A stretch of 35,753 bases of DNA, taken from contig SVQP01000020.1 of the NCBI GenBank assembly GCA_015065285.1, positions 1 through 35,753 on the forward strand, given 5' to 3'. A program made the position numbers and the translations under genes. The DNA comes from Oscillospiraceae bacterium (lineage in GTDB: Bacteria > Bacillota > Clostridia > Oscillospirales > CAG-272). The first letter of the stretch is position 1. Every line of letters starts with the position of its first letter. Of the stretch, positions 16,064-25,063 are shown in pieces. The notes below the pieces were generated by a model. The model saw nothing but the letters and a program-made list of their open reading frames with translations, made no database searches and was not told where the DNA came from.

Positions 16064-18748
16064 TCACTCCAGCCAGATCTCACGAATGCTTGCAATCTCC
16101 TCCTCGGTGACACCGATATGCACAAGATATGCGTAAATCTTTTGCTGCAGCGTATCATCCTCGTCACCAAAGTCCTCAAAGCCCTTGACCAGTCTGTTCA
16201 TATTTGTGATCAGAAGCGGGAACTCATTGGTGTCAAAGGCGCCTTGCGCCGAAAAGAAAGACGCGTAATATTCATGGCGAAGCGTATCCTCATCCACGCC
16301 CAGCAGACCAAGGATCAGAAACGTGGTGGTTCCGGTGCGGTCACGCCCCATGGAGCAGTGGAAGATGATGGGGTAATTCTCCTCCTTGGCAAAGGTGGAG
16401 ATGGTTTTTCTGACTACCTCGTAATTCTTTTGTGCAAAGATATGCTCATACCATTGCATGCCAACCGATATGTGCTGAACCGAGCTGCCAAGCGGTGCGG
16501 TAGAGCCTCCGCGCAGATCAAGGTCGGTGCGAATATGCAGGGTGTTGAGCGCCAGTTCGCGCGCCTCGTCCGTGATCGACTCCAGCTGAGCCGAGCGGTA
16601 TGCAAGATTCTGCTTGACGCGTTTGCCGTCAGCCGTCAGATAGCCGCCGATGTCTCGCACGTTGGAAACACCGTCCAATCTGACAAAGCGAGGATACCCA
16701 TCCTCGGTGGTAAAGATTTGCACCGGTGAAGCCTCTTTGCCGGACTTGACCTGCCAGTAATAGGATTTACCGACGTTCAGATGCTCGATTTGCGCGCTTG
16801 TTCCTGTCACTGTAAGCTCGATGGCTTGGCTCATGTCGCGGTTTTCGGATATCAACACGGTATAGGTCTTACCCTGCGCCGCATTGGCATCCGTCCACGA
16901 AAGCGTGACGGGAACGGGCGTGCAATACTCGCCTGCCATATATCCGTAATGCACGCTCTGCACCACGTCCAAGGGGGCTTTTGCATGCGCATAGATCACG
17001 TCGGCTGCCAGAATCACGTGGCGATCCCCGTCGTAAGGGGAGGTCAGCGTAATGGACGATTGCTCATCGGAATACCTCACTGTCACAGCCTCCTTTGTAA
17101 ATGCCTTACCGACATAGTTGTATACGTCCGCAATGACCCTTCCATCCAGCTCGTACAAGGGCAGTCTTGCCTCTGCAATCGCATCGCTATACTGCAGAGA
17201 AACACAAATGCGCATGGATCCAAGTCCCTCTCCCAAAACCTCAATGCTTGCATGAACGCTTTGATTGTTGATCAGAGCGTCCAATTGATTTTGCACGTAC
17301 TCCGCCTTATTCTCTACGTCCGAGGGGCAAATGATATTTGTCTGCTCCAGTGCCTCTTGCGCTGCGCTCAGCGCATTTGCAGCCTTGACAGACAAGGGCT
17401 GATAGGTGAACGGAATATCGATGTGCAGTATATAATTGTCTCTGTTGGTCACGCCACGCACCATCAGTCGATACGCTTGCCCTTCGACAAGCAGGTCTCC
17501 ATAATCCAAAAACGCATTGACAAACAGATGGGAAAATCCCCCGTCACTCATCTTTAGCAGTTGCGGAGTGCTCCATACGATCTGCGCGTCATCAAAGGCG
17601 CGATCGCTTGCAACCAACGCATATTCCAGCGTCCTGATTCCCTCATTGCAGGACAACACGTTATCGGTCAGAAACAGCATGCCCGAGGGATCAAAGGTAT
17701 CCTGCCACTGTCCCCCAGAATCATGCGACGAGCCGTACTGCCCGTCGGTGGCATCCAGCCACGCGCCCGTGATGGGCGGAACGGCGGCAATGTGTGAATC
17801 CTTGAGCTCAGTGCCGTCACCCAGCGTCACTGTCGCCCTATAGGTCAAAGAGCCCTCGGCAGTTGCGGAATTTTTGCGGTATTTCATTCCCTCGACCGAG
17901 ATGGTTGCCTGAATATTGGCTGCTTCAAAGCGACTTTTGATAATCTTTGCAATCGACTCCACGGCTCCTTGCCTGAAAAAGCAATTGCCCTGCGCCTGGT
18001 CCACGATCAGAAAGCCTGCGGGACTGAAGGAAAAATCAATGCTTTGCACATAGCAATCTGCCTTGTTCTTGTTACGGAAATATATCTGAAAGGAGCGGAT
18101 ATAGCCGTCACTGTCAGCCATCTTGGCAAAGTCCGTGACGCCAAGATCCACCGTGGTCCATTGCTCGGTCGCACCGCCCATGGAGGCGCATTCGTTGAGA
18201 AAGGCTGCGTTATTGGTCTGATCAGCAGCCAGAATGCGCATAGAGCTATTGGGCGCTTCCACCGTGGTCATAAAGGTCAGGGTCATGCCCGTGACTGTGG
18301 ACGCGAGAATGGGAGTGGCAAGCGTGACGGTGATACCACCCTGATCCAAGCCCTCCGAGGAGAACAGATATGCGCCACCCTGCGCACTTTCCACGTATCC
18401 GCAGGACTCACAACCGGCTACGTCATGACAGCTGAAATTGATTTTCGTGGGAGAAATCACGTATTCCCCGCGCAGCTCTGAAAAATCCAGATGCAGCTGC
18501 CCTGCCCCCGATTTGCCCTCGGACTGCACGGTGCAGGTCTTGGTGCCGGGATCGGTATGCGCGGGCATGCTCATAGAAAGCTCTTCATAAATCTCTCTGG
18601 GCGGCTTTTCTTCCTGCTGCCCGGTAGTCTGTTCCTCCGATTCTGCGGATTCCGGTGCTTTTGCGGGCGGCTCTTTGGCACATGCGCTCAGCACACTCAA
18701 AAGGCTTGCCAGCATAAGCGCGATTGCAATGATTCTCTGAAACCTCAT
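16064..18748 (-). CDS. lipoprotein with C-terminal tyrosine-phosphatase domain
   Basis: This 894-residue secreted lipoprotein has a signal peptide and lipobox LSAC (lipidated C23), then an acidic, proline-rich linker. A beta-sandwich, carbohydrate-binding-like region follows (about residues 55-250), then a middle part without recognised domain and a fibronectin-III-like module (about 600-685). At the end is a protein-tyrosine/lipid phosphatase domain: NVRDIGGY from N696 and the P-loop HCSMGRDRTGT with nucleophile C798 and phosphate-binding R804. Substrates could be phosphoprotein, phosphoinositide or phosphorylated glycan; none is shown. The ATG at 18748 follows AAAGGA. It starts 31 bases after the GH36 gene and is probably cotranscribed with it. 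Confidence 0.85.
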   Translation of the reverse strand: MRFQRIIAIALMLASLLSVLSACAKEPPAKAPESAESEEQTTGQQEEKPPREIYEELSMSMPAHTDPGTKTCTVQSEGKSGAGQLHLDFSELRGEYVISPTKINFSCHDVAGCESCGYVESAQGGAYLFSSEGLDQGGITVTLATPILASTVTGMTLTFMTTVEAPNSSMRILAADQTNNAAFLNECASMGGATEQWTTVDLGVTDFAKMADSDGYIRSFQIYFRNKNKADCYVQSIDFSFSPAGFLIVDQAQGNCFFRQGAVESIAKIIKSRFEAANIQATISVEGMKYRKNSATAEGSLTYRATVTLGDGTELKDSHIAAVPPITGAWLDATDGQYGSSHDSGGQWQDTFDPSGMLFLTDNVLSCNEGIRTLEYALVASDRAFDDAQIVWSTPQLLKMSDGGFSHLFVNAFLDYGDLLVEGQAYRLMVRGVTNRDNYILHIDIPFTYQPLSVKAANALSAAQEALEQTNIICPSDVENKAEYVQNQLDALINNQSVHASIEVLGEGLGSMRICVSLQYSDAIAEARLPLYELDGRVIADVYNYVGKAFTKEAVTVRYSDEQSSITLTSPYDGDRHVILAADVIYAHAKAPLDVVQSVHYGYMAGEYCTPVPVTLSWTDANAAQGKTYTVLISENRDMSQAIELTVTGTSAQIEHLNVGKSYYWQVKSGKEASPVQIFTTEDGYPRFVRLDGVSNVRDIGGYLTADGKRVKQNLAYRSAQLESITDEARELALNTLHIRTDLDLRGGSTAPLGSSVQHISVGMQWYEHIFAQKNYEVVRKTISTFAKEENYPIIFHCSMGRDRTGTTTFLILGLLGVDEDTLRHEYYASFFSAQGAFDTNEFPLLITNMNRLVKGFEDFGDEDDTLQQKIYAYLVHIGVTEEEIASIREIWLE

Positions 18749-18779
18749 ATACGATCCTTTCTTTTGACGCAAAGATCTG

Positions 18780-20681
18780 TTACGCTTTTACCTGATAAAG
18801 CAAAATCTTACTCTGATATTGGTTCGGAACGGTCACGTTCAGTCCTTCATGCACAAGCACCTTGCCCGAAATCTCCACCGTTTGCTTGGTATCGATATCG
18901 GTCACGGTATAGGTTGCCTCGGGATCCAAGCCCTCAAGCACATAGCAGCTGCTTACACAATGCGAGCCCGCGCGACGGAATACCATGACAATGCCGTCGC
19001 CCTGTTCGGGTCTGTCATAGCGATATGCAGCCCAGCCGCCGTGCGCATACGACCAGCCCACGTTCTCCAGAGGATAGAAATCGCAGGAGAAATACGGCTG
19101 CAGTGCGCGATATTCATCGCACATGCGCGCCATCCACGCAAAGCCTTGCTCGTCCGGCTCGGGACGGTCGGGGCGATCAGTCCACCACCAGCTGCCCACA
19201 AAGCAGGGCGCATATGAGCTGCGAGTGGCATAGGTGTCCCCCATTCTCTTGCACACACCGCCCGAGCAGGGTACAAGACGGTTATAGCCGAACATCTGGG
19301 TCTGAATGGCATCGGGATCCAGATCCGGCTCACAGAACGCATCGGTGCGCCAGATGGGAATGGCTCTTTGCAGCGACTCTGCGTCTATGCGACGACCGCC
19401 CGACGCGCAGTTGTCGATCACCAGATCGGGATATTTTGCACGCAGATCATCCCACAGACGATAGAGATTCATGATATACTTGATCTCGTTGATGCCGCCG
19501 CGGTCCATCTCATCGGTAATGCGCCAGGATTGCAGCGGCTCCATGTTGAAATCCTGACGGAAGCACTTGATGTGCAGTGTATCGATAAAGGAGCAGATCA
19601 GATCAAACAAATATTCCCTGACCTCGTCCTTATCCAAGCGCAAAAGCAGATAAAAGCCGTCCAGCGGATACAACCAATCGGGGTGCTCCAGTGCCAGATC
19701 GGTGCCGGGATAGGCGCGCTCGGGCTCCATCCACAAAAGGAATTTCATACCGGATTCGTGTACGGTTCTGACCACGTCGCAAAGCCCGTCCGGATGCTCG
19801 TCCGGGCGCACCTGCCAGTTGCCGACCTGCTTGTACCAATCGGCTGCTCCGGGCGTGCCTCCCTTACCGTACCAGCCTGCGTCGATCCAGTAATAATTGG
19901 CGCGCACACCGTGCTCGCGGTACTTGTTCAGGTGATACAGGTGGCGCTCGGTGCAAAGCCCCATGCCCTCCAGCGCAAACGGGAATTGCTCTGCATCAAA
20001 GGGGCACAGCTCGTGCTTGATCAGGCGGCGGAATTGGTTACTGCCCTGCACGCGACTGCCGCGATATTCCATAAGCAAAATGGAGGAGGTGCGGATTCTC
20101 TCTCCGGGGTGCAGCTTGAAGGCGGTATAGTCCAATCCGGTCTTGAGCTCCAGCGTATCCCCTTGCGTGTGCGCAAAACAAGCACGCCACTGACCCGACC
20201 AGCCAACGGCGGCAAACAGACCGCGATTTTCGGTATGGAATTCAAAGAAAGGCATTTTTCCGCTTGAGGAGCGTCCGCCCAGCGGATGGAAGGAGCGAGA
20301 GGTGCCCAGCGACATTTTCGTTTCGTGCACCTTACATTCCTCCGAAATACTGTCCGAGCGCAGATATGCCTCATAGCCGGCACACCCGTCGGTATCAAAC
20401 AGCGAAAGAGGCGGGGTTTTCCCCGGGATCTCGGCAAAGCACCAGGTTGCATCGCAGTCCAATATGTCGCTAATCAAGCCGCTGTCATGCTCTGCTTTGT
20501 TTTCAAACCAAAGCATCCACGATAATGCATTGTATTGGGGATATTCCCGAATGTGCAGCTCCACGCACAACCCGTCGGAGAGCTCATACAGTCTGCCGTA
20601 ATCGGTCACGCTCACGCGAGCATCCGCAAGATCAAAGGGCTTTCCCCTGTATTGAAATGAAAAACGAGGCACAGTGTTCAT
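18780..20681 (-). CDS. alpha-galactosidase-type glycoside hydrolase, GH36
   Basis: This 633-residue enzyme has no signal peptide, so it is probably cytosolic. The order is the family's: N-terminal beta-sandwich, TIM barrel with YWIDAGWYG, LWMEPERA, nucleophile D377 in CFRQDFN, NCASGGRRID and acid/base D447 in WRTD, then a C-terminal beta domain. The expected reaction is hydrolysis of terminal alpha-galactosides with retention. RQDFN in place of the common KWDMN type places it in a less-studied branch, so alpha-N-acetylgalactosaminidase or another specificity is possible. GGAAAGGA precedes the ATG. It is the first gene of an operon with the phosphatase lipoprotein. Confidence 0.88.
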   Translation of the reverse strand: MNTVPRFSFQYRGKPFDLADARVSVTDYGRLYELSDGLCVELHIREYPQYNALSWMLWFENKAEHDSGLISDILDCDATWCFAEIPGKTPPLSLFDTDGCAGYEAYLRSDSISEECKVHETKMSLGTSRSFHPLGGRSSSGKMPFFEFHTENRGLFAAVGWSGQWRACFAHTQGDTLELKTGLDYTAFKLHPGERIRTSSILLMEYRGSRVQGSNQFRRLIKHELCPFDAEQFPFALEGMGLCTERHLYHLNKYREHGVRANYYWIDAGWYGKGGTPGAADWYKQVGNWQVRPDEHPDGLCDVVRTVHESGMKFLLWMEPERAYPGTDLALEHPDWLYPLDGFYLLLRLDKDEVREYLFDLICSFIDTLHIKCFRQDFNMEPLQSWRITDEMDRGGINEIKYIMNLYRLWDDLRAKYPDLVIDNCASGGRRIDAESLQRAIPIWRTDAFCEPDLDPDAIQTQMFGYNRLVPCSGGVCKRMGDTYATRSSYAPCFVGSWWWTDRPDRPEPDEQGFAWMARMCDEYRALQPYFSCDFYPLENVGWSYAHGGWAAYRYDRPEQGDGIVMVFRRAGSHCVSSCYVLEGLDPEATYTVTDIDTKQTVEISGKVLVHEGLNVTVPNQYQSKILLYQVKA

Positions 20682-20721
20682 AAATTTTTCCTTTCCGTAA
20701 TACTACGATCTATGATATTTT

Positions 20722-20751
20722 ATTATAAATCACACCCCGCTGACTTGTCAA
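20722..20751 (-). promoter_or_regulatory. sigma-A promoter of the GH36-phosphatase operon
   Basis: On the minus strand TTGACA (20751-20746) and TATAAT (20727-20722) are perfect boxes 18 bases apart, about 40 bases before the GH36 start. Confidence 0.8.
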
Positions 20752-20810
20752 GAAAATGAGACAAATAGACAGAAAATACAGACTAAAATACATATGTTGT
20801 TTGTGCATGC

Positions 20811-20840
20811 TTGACAAAGGAACGCCAATTATGCTACAAT
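20811..20840 (+). promoter_or_regulatory. promoter of the first GH71/99-like lipoprotein gene
   Basis: TTGACA (20811-20816) and TACAAT (20835-20840) are 18 bases apart, with TGC before the -10. Transcription would begin near 20847 and give a leader of about 107 bases. Confidence 0.75.
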
Positions 20841-20852
20841 CAATTCATGAAA

Positions 20853-20917
20853 ATCGGCGCTTTTTCAAAAGAGAACAGGCTCGGGCAAGCCCTCTCTTTG
20901 TACAAAAGCACGCCGAT
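20853..20917 (+). promoter_or_regulatory. long structured leader RNA
   Basis: Four nested pairings lie in order: ATCGGCG/CGCCGAT (20853-20859 with 20911-20917), CTTTT/AAAAG, AAAGAG/CTCTTT, and GGCT/AGCC around the loop CGGGCA. Together they make an imperfect hairpin of about 22 base pairs spanning almost the whole leader and starting a few bases after the predicted transcription start. There is no T-run after it. It could stabilise the mRNA or bind a regulator; it matches no riboswitch I recognise. Confidence 0.5.
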
Positions 20918-20953
20918 ACCGACCGCACAAGATTACGGAAAGGAAGAAATAAT

Positions 20954-23900
20954 ATGCCAAAGCTGACAAAAAGACTTTTACTTTGCCTTTTATGCGCATC
21001 TATGCTGATCGGCTGCTTTGCATGTCAAGAAAATCAGCAAGATCCGCAAGACACCACGCAGCAGCAAGAGCAAACGCAAGAGCCGACCGACGAGGTGGAT
21101 CGCTCTCAGCCTCAAACGGGTCCCTTTGAGAACACCACCAATCTGACTTTTGAAAAGCAGACCGTCACGGAAAAGGAAATGATCATCTCCGAAGAGCACG
21201 AATATGATGCCGGAAATCCCGACCCCGTATTTGCCATCGGTGAAGGAAAGGCTAAGGGCGGCTTGGTCACACTCAATGCAGACACGGTTGCCAATTTCAA
21301 CATCGGCGTAAAATTCAATGACACAGTGACTGCAAAATACGAATTCAAGCTGACCTCCTCCGAGCCTGAGCCCGAGGCGAATTACGACAGCGCTTATATT
21401 GGCTTGCGTCTGTCCGGCACGGGATCTGCACCCAATCACGAATCCTCCCGCGTGTGGTTCCTGATGAAGGACCAAAAGATTGGTCTGCGCACCGGCAAGT
21501 GGCCCGGCTGCACCATGGTTCCCTGCCCCGTTGACTTTTCGCAGGGTGTCAGGCTGATCATCGAGGATGATCCCATTGCCAACGTCATCTCGATCTTCTA
21601 TCTTGACGGGGACGTCAAAACACCGCTTGCAAAGCTGGTCATTCTGGAAGATAAGCTGGAATTTTACATGGAAGGAAGCCAGACTCCCGATATCACCGAG
21701 CCCCTGGAGGAGCCGGTTGAAAAAACGGGATATGCTCGTATTTGGACACATCACATGAGAAAAGTATTAAAGATCAACGACATCAAGGTTTCGGGAGAGA
21801 CCACCGCTTCGACCACCGACCCTGTTGACATGCTGAATTCGCGCGACGTTTTTGCTGATACCTGGGTAGCAACCGATGACGTAGGACGCACCACCCCCGT
21901 AGGCAATGACACCGCTTCCCCCGGTGACAAGAAGGTTGGTATTTTCTATTTCATGTGGCATAACGCCTCCGAGCAGGGTCAGTACAATTTGTACGATCAC
22001 ACAGCAGCATATCTGTCCGGCGGCGTGGATGCTGTGTGGGATCTGATCCCGCAGGGCAACCTTGGCTTTGCGCACTACTGGGCAGAGCCCTACTTCGGCT
22101 ATTACAACTCGGATGACGAATGGGTCATCCGCAAGCACGGCTATATGCTTGCAGAGGCAGGAATTGACTTTATTTACGTGGATGCCACCAACGGCATTAT
22201 CTACGAGCGCAATCTGGAAACGCTCTTGCGCGTCTGGAGCGAAATGCGCACCGAGGGCTATGCGGTGCCGCAGATCTGCTTCCACTGCGGCAATACCGAA
22301 TCCTTGGCAGCCGCTTCGCTGACCTTCCTTTGGAACAACTACTATTCTACCGGCAAATATCAGGATATGTGGTTTATGTGGGAGGGCAAGCCGCTCATCT
22401 TCTTCCCCGATTCGCTCAAGAGAACGCTTCCCGATGAAATGAAGACCTTCTTTACCTCACGTCAGAGCTGGGCTTTCACAAGCGACAGCTGGTACACCAC
22501 CAAGGACGGTAAGGGTCGCTGGGCTTGGGCTGATATGTATCCCCAGTCTCCCGGTCTCTCCCCCTCGGGCGAGGTGGAACAGATGATCGTCATGTGCGGC
22601 TTCTGGGCAAACGGCAGTGCCGGCACCAACGGCGGACGCAGCTATACCCACAAAAACGGCATCCCCGATTACGAGGGTGATTGGGAGTTCGGCTACGCGC
22701 TGATGAATACCACCTCGGGTCTGGGTCTTGCCTTCCAGGAGCACTTTGATTATGCAAAAGAAGTGGATCCTCCCTTGATCATGATCACGGGCTGGAACGA
22801 ATGGTGGGCAGGCCGCTGGGGCGGTGGCTCCGGCAATCTCGCACAGGGTCAGATGATATGTAACGAATACAGAGTTGACGAAAAGAATCCAAAGTACCAG
22901 TGGTACTACGTGGACTCCTTCAACACCGAATATTCCCGTGATATTGAGCCTATGACGGGTGGCTTTAACGACAACTACTTCTACCAGATGGTACAGAACA
23001 TCCGTCAGTACAAGGGCTCCCGCGTGCAGGAGGCTGCAAGCGAGCAATGGGCAATTGATATTGAGGGAGACCTTGGGCAGTGGTACATTGTAGGTCCCGA
23101 ATACCGCGATTATCAAGGCGACACCGTGGACCGCGACCACTTCTCCTACGTAGGCAACTTCCGCTATACCAACACCTCGGGCAGAAACGACTTTGTCACC
23201 TGCAAGGTCTCCTCCGATGCCGAAAACCTTTACTTCTATGCCGAGTGTGCCGAGGATATTACCGCTCCCGAGGGCACCAACTGGATGAACCTCTTCATCG
23301 ATGCGGATTGCAACGCACAGACCGGCTGGTACGGCTACGACTACCTGATCAACCGCTCTCAGGCGGACGGCAAGGTTTCTGTTGAAAAGTTTATCGGCAA
23401 CGACACCTGGGAGCTGGAAACGGTTGGCGAGGCAGCATATAACCTGCGCGGCAACGTCTTGCAGATCAAGATCGCACGCTCCGTGATGAATCTGGGCGAC
23501 ACCTTTGATTTCAAGTGGGCTGACAACTCGGTTTCCGACGGTGACGTGATGCAGTTTTTGGATCTGGGTGACGCAGCCCCCAACGACCGCTTCAATTACC
23601 GCTACACCACCGAGCAGACAGAAATCAAGCTCCCCGATGTGCTGACCGATGATATGATCGTGCTCAAGGCAGGCTCCTACAACGCATTTGCAGGCGGCAA
23701 GCAGGTCAGACTGGATGCCTCCAGCACCAAGGCTGTGCTGATGGGCAGAGGCGAGGATTTCTACCTGCCCCTGGCATTTGTGGAAGAGGTGATCGGCGTT
23801 TCCTGCCAAGGACTTGAAACCTTTAACCACTACGGCATTGCCTACGTCATGCCCGCCGAGGCGATCGCTGCCGCAGGCAAGGTCGTGACAATTTCCGAGG

Positions 23901-23977
23901 ACGGTCTGGTCGTTATTTCCTCCTCTGCAATTGAGGATACGGACATCCTGACCACACTGTACCGTTCTTTGATGTAA
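20954..23977 (+). CDS. surface lipoprotein with GH71/GH99-like barrel (paralogue 1)
   Basis: This 1007-residue lipoprotein has a signal peptide with lipobox LIGC (C21), a linker rich in Q/D/T, and a jelly-roll-like sandwich (about 55-285). A TIM-barrel-like region (about 320-690) holds the motif WNEWWAGRW with E616, which resembles the WNEW catalytic block of GH99/GH71 glycanases. Next come a CBM9/DOMON-like sandwich (about 705-880) and a final domain like the copper-amine-oxidase N-terminal stalk module (about 900-1005). I infer a surface endo-glycanase; activity is unproven. The ATG at 20954 follows GGAAGAAAT and opens the signal peptide; longer readings add no signal peptide. It is about two-thirds identical by eye to the protein of 32197-35229 in the barrel. 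Confidence 0.8.
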   Translation: MPKLTKRLLLCLLCASMLIGCFACQENQQDPQDTTQQQEQTQEPTDEVDRSQPQTGPFENTTNLTFEKQTVTEKEMIISEEHEYDAGNPDPVFAIGEGKAKGGLVTLNADTVANFNIGVKFNDTVTAKYEFKLTSSEPEPEANYDSAYIGLRLSGTGSAPNHESSRVWFLMKDQKIGLRTGKWPGCTMVPCPVDFSQGVRLIIEDDPIANVISIFYLDGDVKTPLAKLVILEDKLEFYMEGSQTPDITEPLEEPVEKTGYARIWTHHMRKVLKINDIKVSGETTASTTDPVDMLNSRDVFADTWVATDDVGRTTPVGNDTASPGDKKVGIFYFMWHNASEQGQYNLYDHTAAYLSGGVDAVWDLIPQGNLGFAHYWAEPYFGYYNSDDEWVIRKHGYMLAEAGIDFIYVDATNGIIYERNLETLLRVWSEMRTEGYAVPQICFHCGNTESLAAASLTFLWNNYYSTGKYQDMWFMWEGKPLIFFPDSLKRTLPDEMKTFFTSRQSWAFTSDSWYTTKDGKGRWAWADMYPQSPGLSPSGEVEQMIVMCGFWANGSAGTNGGRSYTHKNGIPDYEGDWEFGYALMNTTSGLGLAFQEHFDYAKEVDPPLIMITGWNEWWAGRWGGGSGNLAQGQMICNEYRVDEKNPKYQWYYVDSFNTEYSRDIEPMTGGFNDNYFYQMVQNIRQYKGSRVQEAASEQWAIDIEGDLGQWYIVGPEYRDYQGDTVDRDHFSYVGNFRYTNTSGRNDFVTCKVSSDAENLYFYAECAEDITAPEGTNWMNLFIDADCNAQTGWYGYDYLINRSQADGKVSVEKFIGNDTWELETVGEAAYNLRGNVLQIKIARSVMNLGDTFDFKWADNSVSDGDVMQFLDLGDAAPNDRFNYRYTTEQTEIKLPDVLTDDMIVLKAGSYNAFAGGKQVRLDASSTKAVLMGRGEDFYLPLAFVEEVIGVSCQGLETFNHYGIAYVMPAEAIAAAGKVVTISEDGLVVISSSAIEDTDILTTLYRSLM

Positions 23978-23985
23978 TAAAAAAC

Positions 23986-24017
23986 AGATCCGAGTCTTTG
24001 CACTAAGACTCGGATCT
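23986..24017. terminator. bidirectional terminator
   Basis: AGATCCGAGTCTT (23986-23998) pairs with AAGACTCGGATCT (24005-24017) over six bases. AAAAAA precedes it and a T-rich stretch follows. It separates the convergent lipoprotein and AraC genes. Confidence 0.9.
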
Positions 24018-24020
24018 TCT

Positions 24021-24854
24021 TTATTGTACATCAGACGCCCCATCCACCTTGATCGATGCCATATAATCGCGTGGCGCCTGATTCATTCTGCGCTTGAACA
24101 CCTTGGAAAAATACTGCGCATCGGGATAGCCGCAGCGCAGCGCAACGTCGCTGACACTGGTAAAGCCCTGCTTGAGCATGGTGCAGGCATGCTGGATGCG
24201 TACTGTGTGCAAATACTCCACGATTCCCACACCCACGTGCCGCTTAAACACCGTGGAAAGATATTTCTTATTGTATTTCAACTCACTGCCCAGCCGCTCC
24301 AAGGAAAAATCGGGATCTGAGAAATGCTCATCCACGTACTTCTGAATCGTGGAGATCAGATCGATCCGACCCTTTTCATTGACGGCAAAATCGGGCAAGC
24401 GCTTGCCAAGATATGCAAAGGTGTGCAGCAAAACTGCCTCGCTTGCAATATCCGAAAGCTCCGCCGGACTGTCAAGCCCCTGCGTCCAAACCGTTTCCAG
24501 ATCGCCACACCCCGAAAACAACACGTTCTTGGGCGAAACACCAAGCTTTTCCATAATACGGTTGCCACGCGCGCCCAAAAAGCTGATATACATATACTTG
24601 AAATCCCGGACGGATTCAATGGCAAAGGGCTCTGCGGGGAATGAGAAAAACACGTCTCCCTTCTCAAGAGAAAGCACTTCCCCTCTGGTATGCAGCCGTC
24701 CCTGACCACGGAGCACAAAATACACGGTATACAGAGATTTCAGTCGCAAGCCCGTATAGATCTGCTCCTCGGTCTCCAAAACGAAATGAACGGTATGAAT
24801 GCTGTGGTCGTTGACCTCGCGGGGAACGAAGCGACACACGTTCTGCTCTGCCAT
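24021..24854 (-). CDS. AraC-family transcriptional regulator
   Basis: This 277-residue DNA-binding regulator has an N-terminal cupin-like sensor domain (about residues 10-150) and a C-terminal pair of helix-turn-helix motifs in the last 100 residues. The second ends in the family signature, VALRCGYPDAQYFSKVFKRR, followed by MNQAPRDY. Such proteins sense a sugar or glycan and switch on nearby catabolic genes. The start at 24854 follows AAGGAGG. It is divergent from the oxidoreductase-GH36 unit and next to both glycan gene clusters, so these are its probable targets. Confidence 0.92.
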   Translation of the reverse strand: MAEQNVCRFVPREVNDHSIHTVHFVLETEEQIYTGLRLKSLYTVYFVLRGQGRLHTRGEVLSLEKGDVFFSFPAEPFAIESVRDFKYMYISFLGARGNRIMEKLGVSPKNVLFSGCGDLETVWTQGLDSPAELSDIASEAVLLHTFAYLGKRLPDFAVNEKGRIDLISTIQKYVDEHFSDPDFSLERLGSELKYNKKYLSTVFKRHVGVGIVEYLHTVRIQHACTMLKQGFTSVSDVALRCGYPDAQYFSKVFKRRMNQAPRDYMASIKVDGASDVQ

Positions 24855-24883
24855 GATCCTGCCTCCTTGATTGGAATAGGCAC

Positions 24884-24912
24884 AGTATAGCATATCCATG
24901 TGAGAAAGTCAA
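24884..24912 (-). promoter_or_regulatory. sigma-A promoter of the AraC gene
   Basis: On the minus strand TTGACT (24912-24907) and TATACT (24889-24884) are separated by 17 bases, with TGC before the -10. Confidence 0.75.
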
Positions 24913-24918
24913 CAGGAA

Positions 24919-24935
24919 TGTGACCATTTTTCACA
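24919..24935. promoter_or_regulatory. candidate operator TGTGA-N7-TCACA
   Basis: A 5+5 inverted repeat (24919-24923 and 24931-24935) lies just upstream of the AraC -35 box and about 40 bases before the -10 of the divergent oxidoreductase gene. It resembles a CRP half-site pair with one extra spacer base. A link to AraC or another regulator is inferred from position only. Confidence 0.35.
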
Positions 24936-24974
24936 AATATGTGGAAATTATCCGCAGACGACGGGCGCCAGCCG

Positions 24975-24983
24975 TGGTATAAT
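24975..24983 (+). promoter_or_regulatory. extended -10 promoter of the oxidoreductase-GH36 unit
   Basis: TGG precedes a perfect TATAAT (24978-24983). The -35 region has no consensus box (CAGACG at the expected place), as is usual for activator-dependent promoters, which fits control by the divergent AraC protein. Confidence 0.6.
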
Positions 24984-25063
24984 AAACTCAGCTGAACGGA
25001 CGTCTATCCCCTCTTTGGCACGTCCATCCTTTTATCACCACTTCACGAAAGGAAACAAATCCC

